Made by a program: the position numbers and the translations under genes. Below the pieces are notes generated by a model, which saw only the letters and a list, made by a program, of their open reading frames with translations, did no database searches and was not told where the DNA came from. Below, one piece after another: positions 24,013 to 35,361 of a DNA stretch of 64,000 nt. Where the stretch lies: positions 150,535,259 to 150,599,258 of the forward strand of contig CATIUR010000003.1 in the NCBI GenBank assembly GCA_949592205.1, given 5' to 3'. The stretch comes from Helichrysum umbraculigerum. Its lineage: Eukaryota > Streptophyta > Magnoliopsida > Asterales > Asteraceae. Every line of letters begins with the position of its first letter. The first letter of the stretch is position 1.

Positions 24013-24192
24013 AACGCGATCCGGGTAGTAATGGCTGGATCGCGTTCACCCTCAGAAAAAGTTCTGTCACCGTTTTACACTTGGCAACGCGATCCGGACA
24101 AATTCTTGGGATCGCGTTCCCAAGAACAAAACTCGTCCGATTCCTTTTATAACTAACGAACGCGATCCTGGCTAGGGTTCTGGGATCGCGTT
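24013..24192 (-). repeat. Three AACGCGATCC hairpins in the LARD LTR
   Basis: Arms AACGCGATCC and GGATCGCGTT pair perfectly at 24013-24046, 24086-24118 and 24159-24192, with unrelated loops of 13-14 nt. The same three occur in the other LTR, shifted by 5811. Confidence 0.95.
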
Positions 24193-24854
24193 TGAGCCTT
24201 TTTCAGCTCATCTTCATCCCTGATCAAACCCTAACTCGCAATTTTAATACCCAAATCACCCAAACTCGATTTCTAACTGTTTTAAACACCTAATAACTTC
24301 ACATAATCAATATGCAATAGTTATAACGAAGTTCTAACATCAAGTTCATGTTTTTCAATCCAAATCAATCAATTCAAAACTTATAAACTATTTGATTCAA
24401 TTCAAACTTACCTCTCAATTGAAGAACACTGAATTGAAAGATAATAATGGTGAAACTAGAATCAATCATAGCTCCAATTCGTAGGTTTCAAGTTTCTGAT
24501 TTGGATTTCATAAGGTTTATGTGAGTTTTGAAGTTTCAAATGAACTTTCCTAAAGAGGAAAGTTATATATATAAGTCGGCCTAACAAACCGCCTTCAATA
24601 TACGGGTATAATTTAATACCCCGTCTCAATCTATTGTCTGGAACCCGAAAACCATTTGCGAGTCCAAACATTTTATTGCACCGTCAACTATATTAATTTA
24701 CAACAATTAATAATTCACTTATCACATTGGAATATTCGACTCCTATTCCAATTATTTCAACTAATTCCGACAATATTATTTCCAAACACATTTAAATACT
24801 AATTTAAATCATGAAATAATACAAAACAACTAGGTCCATTTCGAGGATGTTACA

Positions 24855-27800
24855 ACTCTCCCCCCCTTAAAGAGATTTCGTCCCCGAAATCTAACCTCAC
24901 TCAATCAGTCTAACTAATGTAATATTATCACATACCTCTTAGCATACATGAATAGCAACTTACCACTATACTTAGACTATTTGAATTCTTTCCACATGCA
25001 CATATCCAAATGTACATGCTTTTGTCTTTTCCTACGCACACATAGAGTGCATCCATCCAACATCTCATAGGAACCAATCATCTATCTAATTTCTTTATCA
25101 CCAATCAGATAAAAGTTTAAAGCACCTAATCATTTTAACCAACAACAATAAGTGAAACCTAACATCACTTACTAGACCTATACAACCAGAAATTAGCAAC
25201 ATGCTAAAATCTTTAATCTATTCTCACTGTTCATCACTGTTAACAATAAAACAGCAGCAACAATATCCCAACAATAGTGTTTATTAAACCCCAATGTACC
25301 TAGCAACATTGAAATATAATTCAACTCACGACCAACAATCAGTCTAATATACAGATCACAATCTTAAGTCTTTACCATCAAAGATCTGAAATTCAAATCT
25401 AGGTCAGCTTTTCATCCAAAAGTTTCATACCTATGCTCTTTTGTACAACCTATAATGTTCACATATCATTTCAATCATATGAAATTCTTTACTTAAAAGT
25501 AATCCAGATTCATATCACCTTAATAAGCAAAGCAGAGGTCACACTCAGTAGGTAAAACTACAATCAACAAGTACTTTGCTCAATCAACAAAAGTACTACA
25601 ATCAATCTTACCTACAATCAACCAACCTCTACATTGACTTATTTCCACTTGTAATTCCTTTCATTACTACCTATCAATTGTCAACAACATCAAAGTCGAC
25701 AACAACTATTGCTCAAACAATAATCACAACACTAGTGATTATACATTCCAGTACACCTATCAGTACTTTAATATTTGTCTTCAAACTCTAACTAACCATT
25801 AAGTTAGAATTTATATACTATTAAACTGGTAAGACATCAAAATCTATTCTTAGCAACCAGTTATTTCAACTCAACCTTATAATCATAAACTACTAATCAC
25901 AAGCCATTAGAAAATTATACAACTTTAACCACCCAATCATTCAACACTAGATCCCGTCAATCTAGCAACTAAGTCAATCTTAATCCACATATTATGATAC
26001 TACAGGTCAAGCATCACAATATCACATTATCAAAATGTGCTACTTTCCAACACATTTCCAACAAAATCTACATCAAGTTAATCACAATTAACTAACCTCC
26101 ACATATCTTATGGCATATTTTAATTCATTCTATTAAAACTTATCATGCCATTTATTATCATGTATACCACACATACATACCTACACAATTTCAAGGTTTC
26201 TCTTACTCTCTAACACATACAATTTCTTAAAATATGAACAATCATTCAATTCATATTTCCTCAATTTATCAAACAAATATCAACTAAATCTTTAACACCA
26301 TCCAATTCCAGATATACTTTCATATCATACCTTAGTTGGATCTAATCCCAGTTTCTCCACTTTATCACTTACTTTACTTGTATACTATCAACAAATAACT
26401 AAAGAATTCATCCAATTCTTTCAATACTTAAGTAATTCACCATAAGGTACAAATCAACCTAGACAACTATTAATAATAACTTTCAATTATTTCTCATCTC
26501 ACCTTCTTACCCAATCAAAGCTATCATCACAAGCTTCACACACTGGTAAGATTTTCTTATTACAATTCTAATCAATGTGATTTAATTATTCTAACATATC
26601 TTAGCAATTTATAATTGTCATATCAAACAATGACTTCATATCTGTATAATTCTTCAACACATATTCAGTTCAAATATCAAATATTACCCAACTGAGTACT
26701 CAATTACACTTAACTATATTTCAATTACTTAATACTAGCTTTAAGTAATGATCAAGTTTCACAAACTTAAACAACTCATCTATCTCTTTCGGACCTTAAA
26801 TGACCCATTTCAACATGTTTTAACTAATCAAGGAATTCAATCATATTCCACAAAATCATAACATCACAATCTATGTTAGACTATTTCAACACACACAGTT
26901 GACTACATGTCAACTTTGATTTCAATCAACCAATCAATAAAATTCTCTAACTGCTTTTCTCAAGTTTGACCTATCCTCAAACCAATCACAAGCAATTAAT
27001 TTTATACACAATTCTCTATTCATGGTTTGACTTTCAAAGTTAACATACCATCAATATTAACTCACAACAAACCATTTCATCTTATATGTTTACTTTCAAA
27101 CATATATTCTAAATTATTACTTTCAATAATTTTATTAATCCTTCACAAGGACAGAGTTAACCTACATCAGTCTTGGCTCCATACAAGCCATTTCATAGTG
27201 TATGTTTACTTTCAAACATAAATTTCAAATTATTATATTCAATAATACTATAAATTTCCTTAAGCAAGACAATATCAACCTATCTCAACTTTGGCTTCAT
27301 ACAAGCCAGATACAAAATAGTGACTCATTTAAACACTATCAATTTGCCTACATGTAATCTATCACAATCAATCACAATTACATATTCAACACAATCAAAT
27401 TAGTCACTTAGGTTTATCATCAAAGCCTCTATCAATGACAACTATCATTTACACTTACATCTTTAAAGCCTACCTGTCACAGTTCTATCAACTGCTTGTT
27501 TTCTTATCAAAACAACAACTATTAAACAACTTAGCATACTTTCATGCTCAATTTTCTAAACACAAAATCACATTACACTTCTTTTATACCAAGTAGCCTC
27601 AACAAGTTCATGTGACACAACATAATATAACAACGGTGATCAGACGTTGCAAGATTATGTTCTTCACAATCCATTCTTAGGCTACTCTACATTATAATTA
27701 TCAATGTGATCTACTCTCATCTCATACATATATTAAATACTTCATGATTTCAAATCAATCATAATCTATTTAATCACAATTGACCAGGAAGATCTATCAC

Positions 27801-28585
27801 TTTCCAAATCAATTTCACCTTATCATACTCTACATTACTCATAAACCTATTCATCTCGGTTTAGGTCAAGTGTTTAACTATAGTTAACACATATCATATA
27901 GTCACATAAATACATATTTTCTCAAATATCAGTCATTATCAATTCAAATGACACAACCTTCCTTAACAAGGATTTAGATCACACCTTGTGATCAATCCAT
28001 TAACATAATACTATCAATTATTTTGTCTCACTAATAAAGACACTCCTTAGGTTCCAACATCAATCCTGTTAAAACCTTAATCTACTCTTTTCTACTAAAT
28101 CATATTTCTGCATTCTCAATTCAATCAGAAATACTAACAACAATGAGCAACAACAAGCATCTTATTTAACACTTATCTCCTCATGTCAACCTATAACAAT
28201 CATTAGTTGACTCAAAACTGGGGAATCATATCAGTCTGACTCAATTAACTTCACTATAAAGCTTACTCAACATAACAGAGTAAACAATTCAAGTTAATGT
28301 AAATTAACATAGGCTTATCGAAGATTACCTGAAAATCTTAAGCCCACGAATGTTGAGGAAACATGAAATATACCAATCAGATAATCATGTTCCTCCGTCT
28401 CTGCAATTAAACAACAACTTCACAACTTGTTAAGGGTTAGTACATATTCAACTAACTACCTTCTCCTACATCAACTAATCAACTAAACCCACACCTTCTG
28501 GAATGTTTGACTCAACTCAATCAAAGTTTAGGATTGAACATTCTATCAAGTCCAATTCACCCAAACTATTGCTCTGATACCAACT
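24855..28585 (-). other. LARD internal region: non-coding, strongly G-depleted on the plus strand
   Basis: Starts (sense) with the primer-binding site complementary to initiator tRNA-Met (28571-28583). It ends with a hairpin GATTTCG-GGGA-CGAAATC (24874-24891) and a purine tract. A sampled 60-base line (25561) has 3 G against 16 C, and the bias looks similar along the interior. Frames over 60 codons are isolated and have no domains. Confidence 0.85.
28571..28583 (-). other. LARD primer-binding site (tRNA-iMet type)
   Basis: Minus strand reads TTGGTATCAGAGC two bases inside the 5' LTR, the usual complement of plant initiator tRNA-Met. Confidence 0.9.
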
Positions 28586-30665
28586 TAAAACACCCCTCGT
28601 TTATTCTAAAGATTTCATGTAACATTTGCGACTCGGAAGCGTATATTTAAAAACATTCTATCAATGTACTCAAAATGTCAGTAAACTTTTTCAAATCAAA
28701 TACGTGACATCTCCACAACTCGGTGTTATATAATTCAAAACATTTCTATGGCTATTAAATTAACATCAGAGTACAGCCTGTCAAACATTCCATCCAGTCA
28801 AAACACTTCCTGCCCTGCCCAATATGTCCCATCTATTTCAACCTGCAGGAAGAACTGTGGTGGAGTTAGCATAAAGCTAAGTGAATGAAACTATAAGCAA
28901 CAGTCCAACCTAGCATAACAATCTGTTTACATCAATTAACAATAAACATAAAATCAATCAATCACTCAACATCCAATCAATGTCATACACGCAACATCAT
29001 GAGGATCGGTGGTCCCTGAGACACCCTAATACCGGTTTGGTACTCAAGGAACTCTTATCAATCATCTGTATTGGCCCATACAGAACTACCGATAACTTGT
29101 TGTCAATCACACACGACCTAGATCTCTAAACCAACATTTCAAGTTTCCGAGATCTCCTGTCGTCTACAACAACAACAAGTCCAACCATCAAATCAAGTTG
29201 ACCCCAAAATCTTACATACTAGCACAATCAGCCAAGTAAGCAACTAATTAAACTATCATGGCAAGATATCTCTACAGATGTATCATATCAAAGTAATACT
29301 ATAAATTACTTGTTGTAAATCAAATCATTACAACTAAATCACACTGAGGTTACAGATCCACTCACCGACTACCTCAGCCGCAAGCTCAGAAGTCTAATAT
29401 TACTTAGCCTTCTCCACATCTGAGAATACAATCAATTAAACAATGAGTTAGTAACTTGTATCAACTGATAATACTTATGTAATTAACATCGTTACACAAT
29501 CATAACATAATTACATGTATCAAGTGATCCCTAAGATCACAGCAACAAAAGTTCAATTCGGAACATAATCAAAAAGTCCCGAAATAAGGTCCAAAAACTG
29601 TAAAATGCCATTTTCGACCCCTAAACGACCCCGAAAGGCCAAAAATCATCTAGACTCTTAGAATAGAGCCTTGATCATTGGGCCGTTTTCGAGTCACCAT
29701 GTAAATTTCAACCCAATCCGAGTTAATGAAAATTTGTCAATTTCAAGTGTCGCTAAAAACACCACCTTCTAAACACTTATGCATTTTCAAAATTTGCAAA
29801 ATCCTTCAAACTTTTCTCATGCAAACGCGATCCGGGTAGTAATGGCTGGATCGCGTTCACCCTCAGAAAAAGTTCTGTCACCGTTTTACACTTGGCAACG
29901 CGATCCGGACAAATTCTTGGGATCGCGTTCCCAAGAACAAAACTCGTCCGATTCCTTTTATAATTAACGAACGCGATCCTGGCTAGGGTTCTGGGATCGC
30001 GTTTGAGCCTTTTTCAGCTCATCTTCATCCCTGATCAAACCCTAACTCGCGATTTTAATACCCAAATCACCCAAACTCGATTTCTAACTGTTTTAAACAC
30101 CTAATAACTTCACATAATCAATATGCAATAGTTATAACGAAGTTCTAACATCAAGTTCATGTTTTTCAATCCAAATCAATCAATTCAAAACTTATAAACT
30201 ATTTGATTCAATTCAAACTTACCTCTCAATTGAAGAACACTGAATTGAAAGATAATAATGGTGAAACTAGAATCAATCATAGCTCCAATTCGTAGGTTTC
30301 AAGTTTCTGATTTGGATTTCATAAGGTTTATGTGAGTTTTGAAGTTTCAAATGAACTTTCCTAAAGAGGAAAGTTATATATATAAGTCGGCCTAACAAAC
30401 CGCCTTCAATATACGGGTATAATTTAATACCCCGTCTCAATCTATTGTCTGGAACCCGAAAACCATTTGCGAGTCCAAACATTTTATTGCACCGTCAACT
30501 ATATTAATTTACAACAATTAATAATTCACTTATCACATTGGAATATTCGACTCCTATTCCAATTATTTCAACTAATTCCGACAATATTATTTCCAAACAC
30601 ATTTAAATACTAATTTAAATCATGAAATAATACAAAACAACTAGGTCCATTTCGAGGATGTTACA
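28586..30665 (-). repeat. LARD 5' LTR
   Basis: 2080 bp. Differs from the other LTR at sites such as TAACTAACGA/TAATTAACGA and CTCGCAATTT/CTCGCGATTT, which points to a young insertion. Confidence 0.92.
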
Positions 30666-32060
30666 ATATCAAAATAGTAACACATGTGTTAGTGATCATT
30701 AACACATGTGTTAATAATCAGTAACACATGTGTTATTTATCAGTATCACATGTGTGTACTAAGATATCAAAATATTCTTATATCTACAGAAACACATGCG
30801 AAAATAATACAGAAAAGTATGAAAAATTACCTAGAGAACGCTGATTGGAATATCAATAAACGCACCAAACCCAATGTCCCGGAGACATTCCTCGTGCTCA
30901 GTCGAGAGCTGACTCCCAGCCTCCCACAGCGGTTTAAGTGTAGTACGGATGCGAATCAAATCAAACTTTGCACTTGCCTTCTCCACATCTACTTTGACAC
31001 GCTTCTTAGGGTTGGTCTCTTTCTCTTGGTCCTCATCCTTAACTCGTTTTTTTCGTTTCCTAGCAGCTTTTCTACCAGGCTCAACCACATCAGACTCGAT
31101 TTTCTCCTTCTTTAATTTCATGCATAATAGTACAAACACAATATTCAGATAAAATGTGTTAATGCTTACTAACACATGTGATACAACTATTACCACATGT
31201 ATCAATACTTACTAACACATACGATACAATTTCTTAACACATGTGATACAACTATTTACAGATATGGTACTTCATATTAGCACATATGCTACTCGGCCAA
31301 AATGTGTGATACTAGTGGATTAATCACATTACATATACAATAAAAAGAAGAAAAAACAATCAACAACATATAGATATAAGTATGAAATATATTATGTTAA
31401 TTGAAGGGACATTTACCTTCATTATCGACATGACTATTTTTTTTGCCCCTTTTCTATACCTTTAAAACATTTGCATCCATAAAGGGTAACGACTTCACAA
31501 CTGAAAAAGTAAGACCACACACAAAAAAACACATAAAACTTCAAAACAAAAATATGACAAAATCATGTGATAGTGAAAGACATATAAAAACATAGTAACA
31601 AACAATATAACCTTCTAGTGAAGTAAGAACATCCTCATTAGTTTTTGAAATGATGAACTCTTCAATGGCTATCAAAATTAACAACACAAACAAAGGAACA
31701 CACAAACACTTCAAAAACACAATTTACAACTAAAAACGGAAAAATCAAGGACATATATATCAATGTAAGTATATATATATATATATCACCTAACATATAC
31801 ACATTCCATATAAAAACATCATACAAAAAATAAACTATAGTAATAACACTTGTGTAACTAGACTAACACATCAACATCTAAACATACAAACACTAGACTA
31901 CCACTATCCACATCAATATACATGAGTAACACTTGTGTAATATCAAAACCAAACAGACTTGTTACATTTGTATCACCAGACAGTAAAATACAAACCAAAC
32001 GTAGGTAACACATGTGTTACTAAACCCTAGATTTAACAAAAACACAAAAACACAAATAAC
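30666..32060. repeat. Dispersed CACATGTG palindrome field, right part
   Basis: Continuation of the motif field beyond the LARD, for example three TAACACATGTGTTA within 30677-30735 and further copies to about 32010. Several lie in the apparent introns of the minus-strand gene fragment. Confidence 0.85.
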
Positions 32061-32229
32061 ATAGAGGCTTACAAGATCAAAACAAACCAGAAGCGAAAAA
32101 ATAACATATTTAAAACTAAAGCTACACATAAAAATCGAAATAACTTACGTAATGGAACTGAATGAAGTGGCAAGCATGAATCGCCTCTGATGATGTTGCA
32201 TTTGGATGAATCTCTTGAAGAATGTCCAT
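30834..32229 (-). pseudogene. MULE-2 minus-strand gene fragment (Ulp1-partner-like N-terminus)
   Basis: Exon-like pieces in sense order: ATG at 32229, MDILQEIHPNATSSEAIHAC, with donor GTAAGT after 32147; about 31672-31617 (IEEFIISKTNEDVLTS); about 31501-31461 (VVKSLPFMDANVLK); about 31121-30834, a Lys/Arg-rich stretch then LKPLWEAGSQLSTEHEECL and RDIGFGAFIDI. That last pattern (a short helix block followed by GFG) is one I associate with large plant transposon proteins that also carry Ulp1 domains. No Ulp1 domain is visible downstream. Exon boundaries are guesses from GT/AG and reading frame. Confidence 0.4.
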
Positions 32230-32696
32230 TGTATGTTGTTAATAATGAATTTTAACCTCTGTTGGAGAATTAGGGTTTCACAAGAACGGTTTTCAGTAAA
32301 AAATAAACCGATAGAAAGATTAAGCGAATAACATAGATGAAGGAGATGATGATTTTGCGAAGAAACAACAACGATTTGATGATTAGATGAAGATTTTTGT
32401 GATTGTTAGGGTTTGGTGAAAAAATCTCCATCTGAGAGAGAGAGAGGGAAGAATGAATTCCAGGTTCTTTTGTTTTGAAATAAAGTGGAAAAAAGAATTA
32501 ATTAATTAATTAGTGAAATGATGATTTTACCCCTCCGCCCAAAATCTAATTTAATTTGATTAAAAAGTGAGGTATTAATATGGGCCCTTGATTTGCTAGA
32601 TCTGATGGCTCACGTTCATTCCTCCATTCTCACACAAAATGAGTATACTCATTTGAACCCTTCTCTATTATAATCTAATATAATTCTAATCTAATC

Positions 32697-32772
32697 TAAT
32701 AATAATATAATATAATATAATATAATATAATATAATATAATATAATATAATATAATATGATATAATATAATG
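32697..32772. repeat. (TATAA)n microsatellite
   Basis: About fifteen TATAA units just outside the right end of MULE-2. Confidence 0.95.
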
Positions 32773-33414
32773 ATTGATAATAAAATATTGATAAATTAAT
32801 ATTACATGAATATATATTATAGATTCCGGATAAGATGGGAGGGTCCATTGTTAAGGGAATGAGGGGTAAGTAATCCAAACCCTCCGGTTCAAAATCAATG
32901 GCTGAGAATAATAGTTCTAATTAAAACTAATAAAAAACGTCAAAAGGGTATTTTGCTCAAACACCACCATCTTTTCCTTCTTCAACCTCTATTTTACTTT
33001 CTTAACCTCCTCTCTTCGCGTCGGCCACAACCACACACAATCACCAAATTCCGACCAGTGCACACCTCAAACCAAATTCTGGCCATCCCGACACCGCAAA
33101 TGATACATGTGAGATGCACACACACACATGTGAAGAATGATTTGTAAAAGGAGATAGACTAATGAACTATAATAGTGGTAAATAAAGTACACATGGGTAA
33201 AGAAGTCAAGTCTTTTTCTTGGAAATAAGCTTTTCTTTTTCTTTTTCTTCAAATGAGTAAAGTAATATCATATAAGAAAAAAGTGTACTTTATCACGTGA
33301 CTTTATTTAGTACTTTGACTACTTTTTTATTTTTTTACTTTTTATCTTTTTAAAAATATTTATTTAAAACAAGACTTGATATGTGAAAACTAATATATTT
33401 TATACTTCTTTACC
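32773..33414. other. Intergenic, no supported feature
   Basis: AT-rich DNA with pyrimidine-rich patches; no domain-bearing frame on either strand. Confidence 0.5.
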
Positions 33415-33417
33415 CAA

Positions 33418-33497
<80 letters not shown>
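33418..33497. repeat. (TA)n microsatellite
   Basis: About 75 bp of nearly pure TA. Confidence 0.95.
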
Positions 33498-33499
<2 letters not shown>

Positions 33500-33539
33500 C
33501 TTTAATCAAGTTATAAAAGAGATAGTATATGATAAATAA

Positions 33540-33740
33540 GCCTCCGGGCGTGTACCCGACTGGTTGAGGGTGTTGCACATAAGTGGGCCTCTATTGAATA
33601 AATGAGGTCGGATGTTCGATCCAAAGGATTGGTATCCCTGTATGGCCTTGGCTGCTCGGTGAGTTCGATTTACCTCTCACGTGTTAGGCCTGGGGCGGCT
33701 TGGCGTGAGCCGATTAGTATATCCGAAATATACACGTTGA
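33540..33740 (+). mobile_element. tRNA-derived SINE with 13-bp target duplication
   Basis: A 201-bp GC-richer insert bracketed by perfect ATATGATAAATAA (33527-33539 and 33741-33753). It has an A-box-like CGACTGGTTGAGGG and a B-box-like GGATGTTCGATCC about 45 bp later, then a tRNA-unrelated body ending ACGTTGA. Size, internal pol-III boxes and duplication length fit a plant SINE of the Au-like kind. Confidence 0.85.
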
Positions 33741-33759
33741 ATATGATAAATAACAACTT

Positions 33760-34300
33760 TTATTAAGTTTGATTGGTTAAAATAATATTGCGTTGTAGTG
33801 TTAAATGGTTGACCATAGTTTAAAAACAGTTGCATCCTATTTTACGAACAAATGAACCGTTTCTTGAAAACAACTCTGTCATAGTTTATAAGCAGCTCAT
33901 AGTTTAAATTAATTGCATCATAATTTATGAACAATCGAACCATTGCTTAAAGAAAACACCATAAACTGCATCATAACTTAAAACAGCCGCACCATAGTGT
34001 AAATCGGCTGCATCGTAATTTACGAACAAGTAAACTACAAATGAAAAACAACCTCGTCATTTAGTCAATTGCATCATAGTTAAGAAAATAGTTGCATCAT
34101 AGTTTAAATCAACTGCATCATAGTTTACGAACGATTGATAAAAAATAACTTCGTCATATTTTAATCCAACTGCATCATACTTTAAAAACAGTTGCATCAT
34201 TGTTGAATAACATCATAGTTTACGAACAATTGAACCACAACTTAAAAACAACTCAATCATAAATTACTCAACTGCATCATAGATCAAAAACTAGTGCATA
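33760..34300. repeat. Degenerate minisatellite with GCATCATAGTTTA core
   Basis: Over a dozen variants of CTGCATCATAGTTTA, alternating with GAACAATTGAACCA and AAAAACAACTC. This suggests a composite unit of roughly 110 bp. It directly abuts the broken end of the gypsy reverse transcriptase at about 34300. Confidence 0.75.
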
Positions 34301-35356
34301 TGACGACAATCACAGATTTATCCAGCATGGGACGACAACTTGATTCATTAAATCCATGAAGACAGCTAGAGCATTAGTTAAACCGAATGGCATAACAACG
34401 AATTCATAGTGACCATAACGAGTACGAAAGGCAGTTTTAGAAATATCCTCTTCCTTTACCTTCAACTGATGGTAGCCAAAACGAAGATCAATCTTATAGA
34501 AGAAACTGGCACCTTGTAGTTGATCAAATAAATCATCAATTCTAGGTAGAGGATACCGATTTTTAATGGTCACTTTTTTCAATTTCCGGTAGTCGATACA
34601 CATTCTCAGGGACCCATCTTTCTTTTTCACAAACAACACTAAGGCTCCCCAAGGTGAGCTACTGGGACGAATGAAACCTTTGTCAAGAAGCTCCTGCAAT
34701 TGATTCATCATCTCTTGCATTTTGGTCGGAGCTAGTCTATAAGGAGTTTTAGCAATAGGCGCAGCTCCAGGAATTAGATCAATTCGGAACTCCACATGTC
34801 TATCGGGTGGAACACCCGAAAGTTCATCAGGAAAAACATCGGCAAATTCATTAACAATGGGAAGATCAGAAAGTTCTGCTACAGATTTAGAGTTATCAAC
34901 CACGTGTGCCAAAAAGGCCCGACACCCATGTGACAACAATCTCTTGGCTCGAGCATAAGAACAAACAGGAATAGATTGGGTGGAACGGTCACTTCCTTTC
35001 CGCTAGGTGCTTTAAGGAGGACCACTTTTTCGTGACAATTGATAACGTCTTTGTTCTTTCCCATCCAATCCATACCTACAACAACGTGAAACTCTCCCAT
35101 TTGCATGGGACTTAAATCTATTCCGAAATTTTCACCACCTATTTCAATAATACATTCCTTATACACGTCACTAACAATGACTATTTTACTATCTGCGATC
35201 TCTACTTCTAAGGGATATTTCAATTTAGAAATAGGAGTATTGAAATGTGCACAAAGCGAAAGAGATACAAAAGATTTGGTAGCTCCAGAGTCGAATAAAA
35301 CATGGGCAGGTATAGTGTTAACAATCAAGGTACCTGTCACCACGTCGTGCGACTCC
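34300..35356 (-). pseudogene. Ty3/gypsy pol fragment (protease and start of RT) of element A
   Basis: Sense order: the aspartic protease with its active-site LFDSGATKSF follows the gag tail after removal of the solo LTR (frame resumes KESHDVVTG). The reverse transcriptase has RMCIDYRKLKKVTIKNRYPL and KIDLRFGYHQL, with the first catalytic Asp, ending near MPFGLTNA. Protease and RT are in different frames, so an indel lies near 34985. Another one-base loss follows MNQV near 34330. The RT stops before the catalytic YxDD motif because element A is truncated at about 34300. RNase H, integrase and the 3' LTR are absent. Confidence 0.85.
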
Positions 35357-35361
35357 TTTGC

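Larger units (their letters stand above)
22775..24854 (-). repeat. LARD 3' LTR
   Basis: 2080 bp, minus-sense. Contains three perfect 10-bp-stem hairpins (24013-24192) and the intron-like module 23032-23554. Confidence 0.92.
22775..30665 (-). mobile_element. LARD: LTR retrotransposon with no coding capacity, TSD ATATC
   Basis: Two 2080-bp LTRs (22775-24854 and 28586-30665) differ by only a few substitutions. They flank a 3.73-kb interior with no credible open frame. Terminal duplication ATATC lies at 22770-22774 and 30666-30670. The minus strand is sense: the primer-binding site is at 28571-28583 and the polypurine tract at 24855-24870. This fits the large retrotransposon derivative (LARD) class, mobilised in trans. 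Related to the solo LTR at 35362-37334 (shared ACTCGGAAGCGTATATTTAAA near the LTR end). Confidence 0.92.
19093..32667. mobile_element. Decayed MULE-like element (MULE-2) split by a LARD
   Basis: Left end AGGGTGAGGTTCAAATGA ... TTTTGTGTGAGAAT and reversed right end AGAAGGGTTCAAATGAG ... TTTTGTGTGAGAAT match. A further shared GGAGGGGTA block lies about 80-120 bp inside. Without the 7.9-kb LARD the element is about 5.7 kb. It contains remains of a FAR1-like transposase (plus strand) and of a gene like those that accompany Ulp1 proteases in MULEs (minus strand). I could not read a clean target duplication in the AT-rich flanks. Confidence 0.55.

Noticed and set aside
23968..24156. 62-residue frame duplicated at 29779-29967
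   Set aside because: Spans the hairpin array of the LARD LTR; duplication is the LTR pair.
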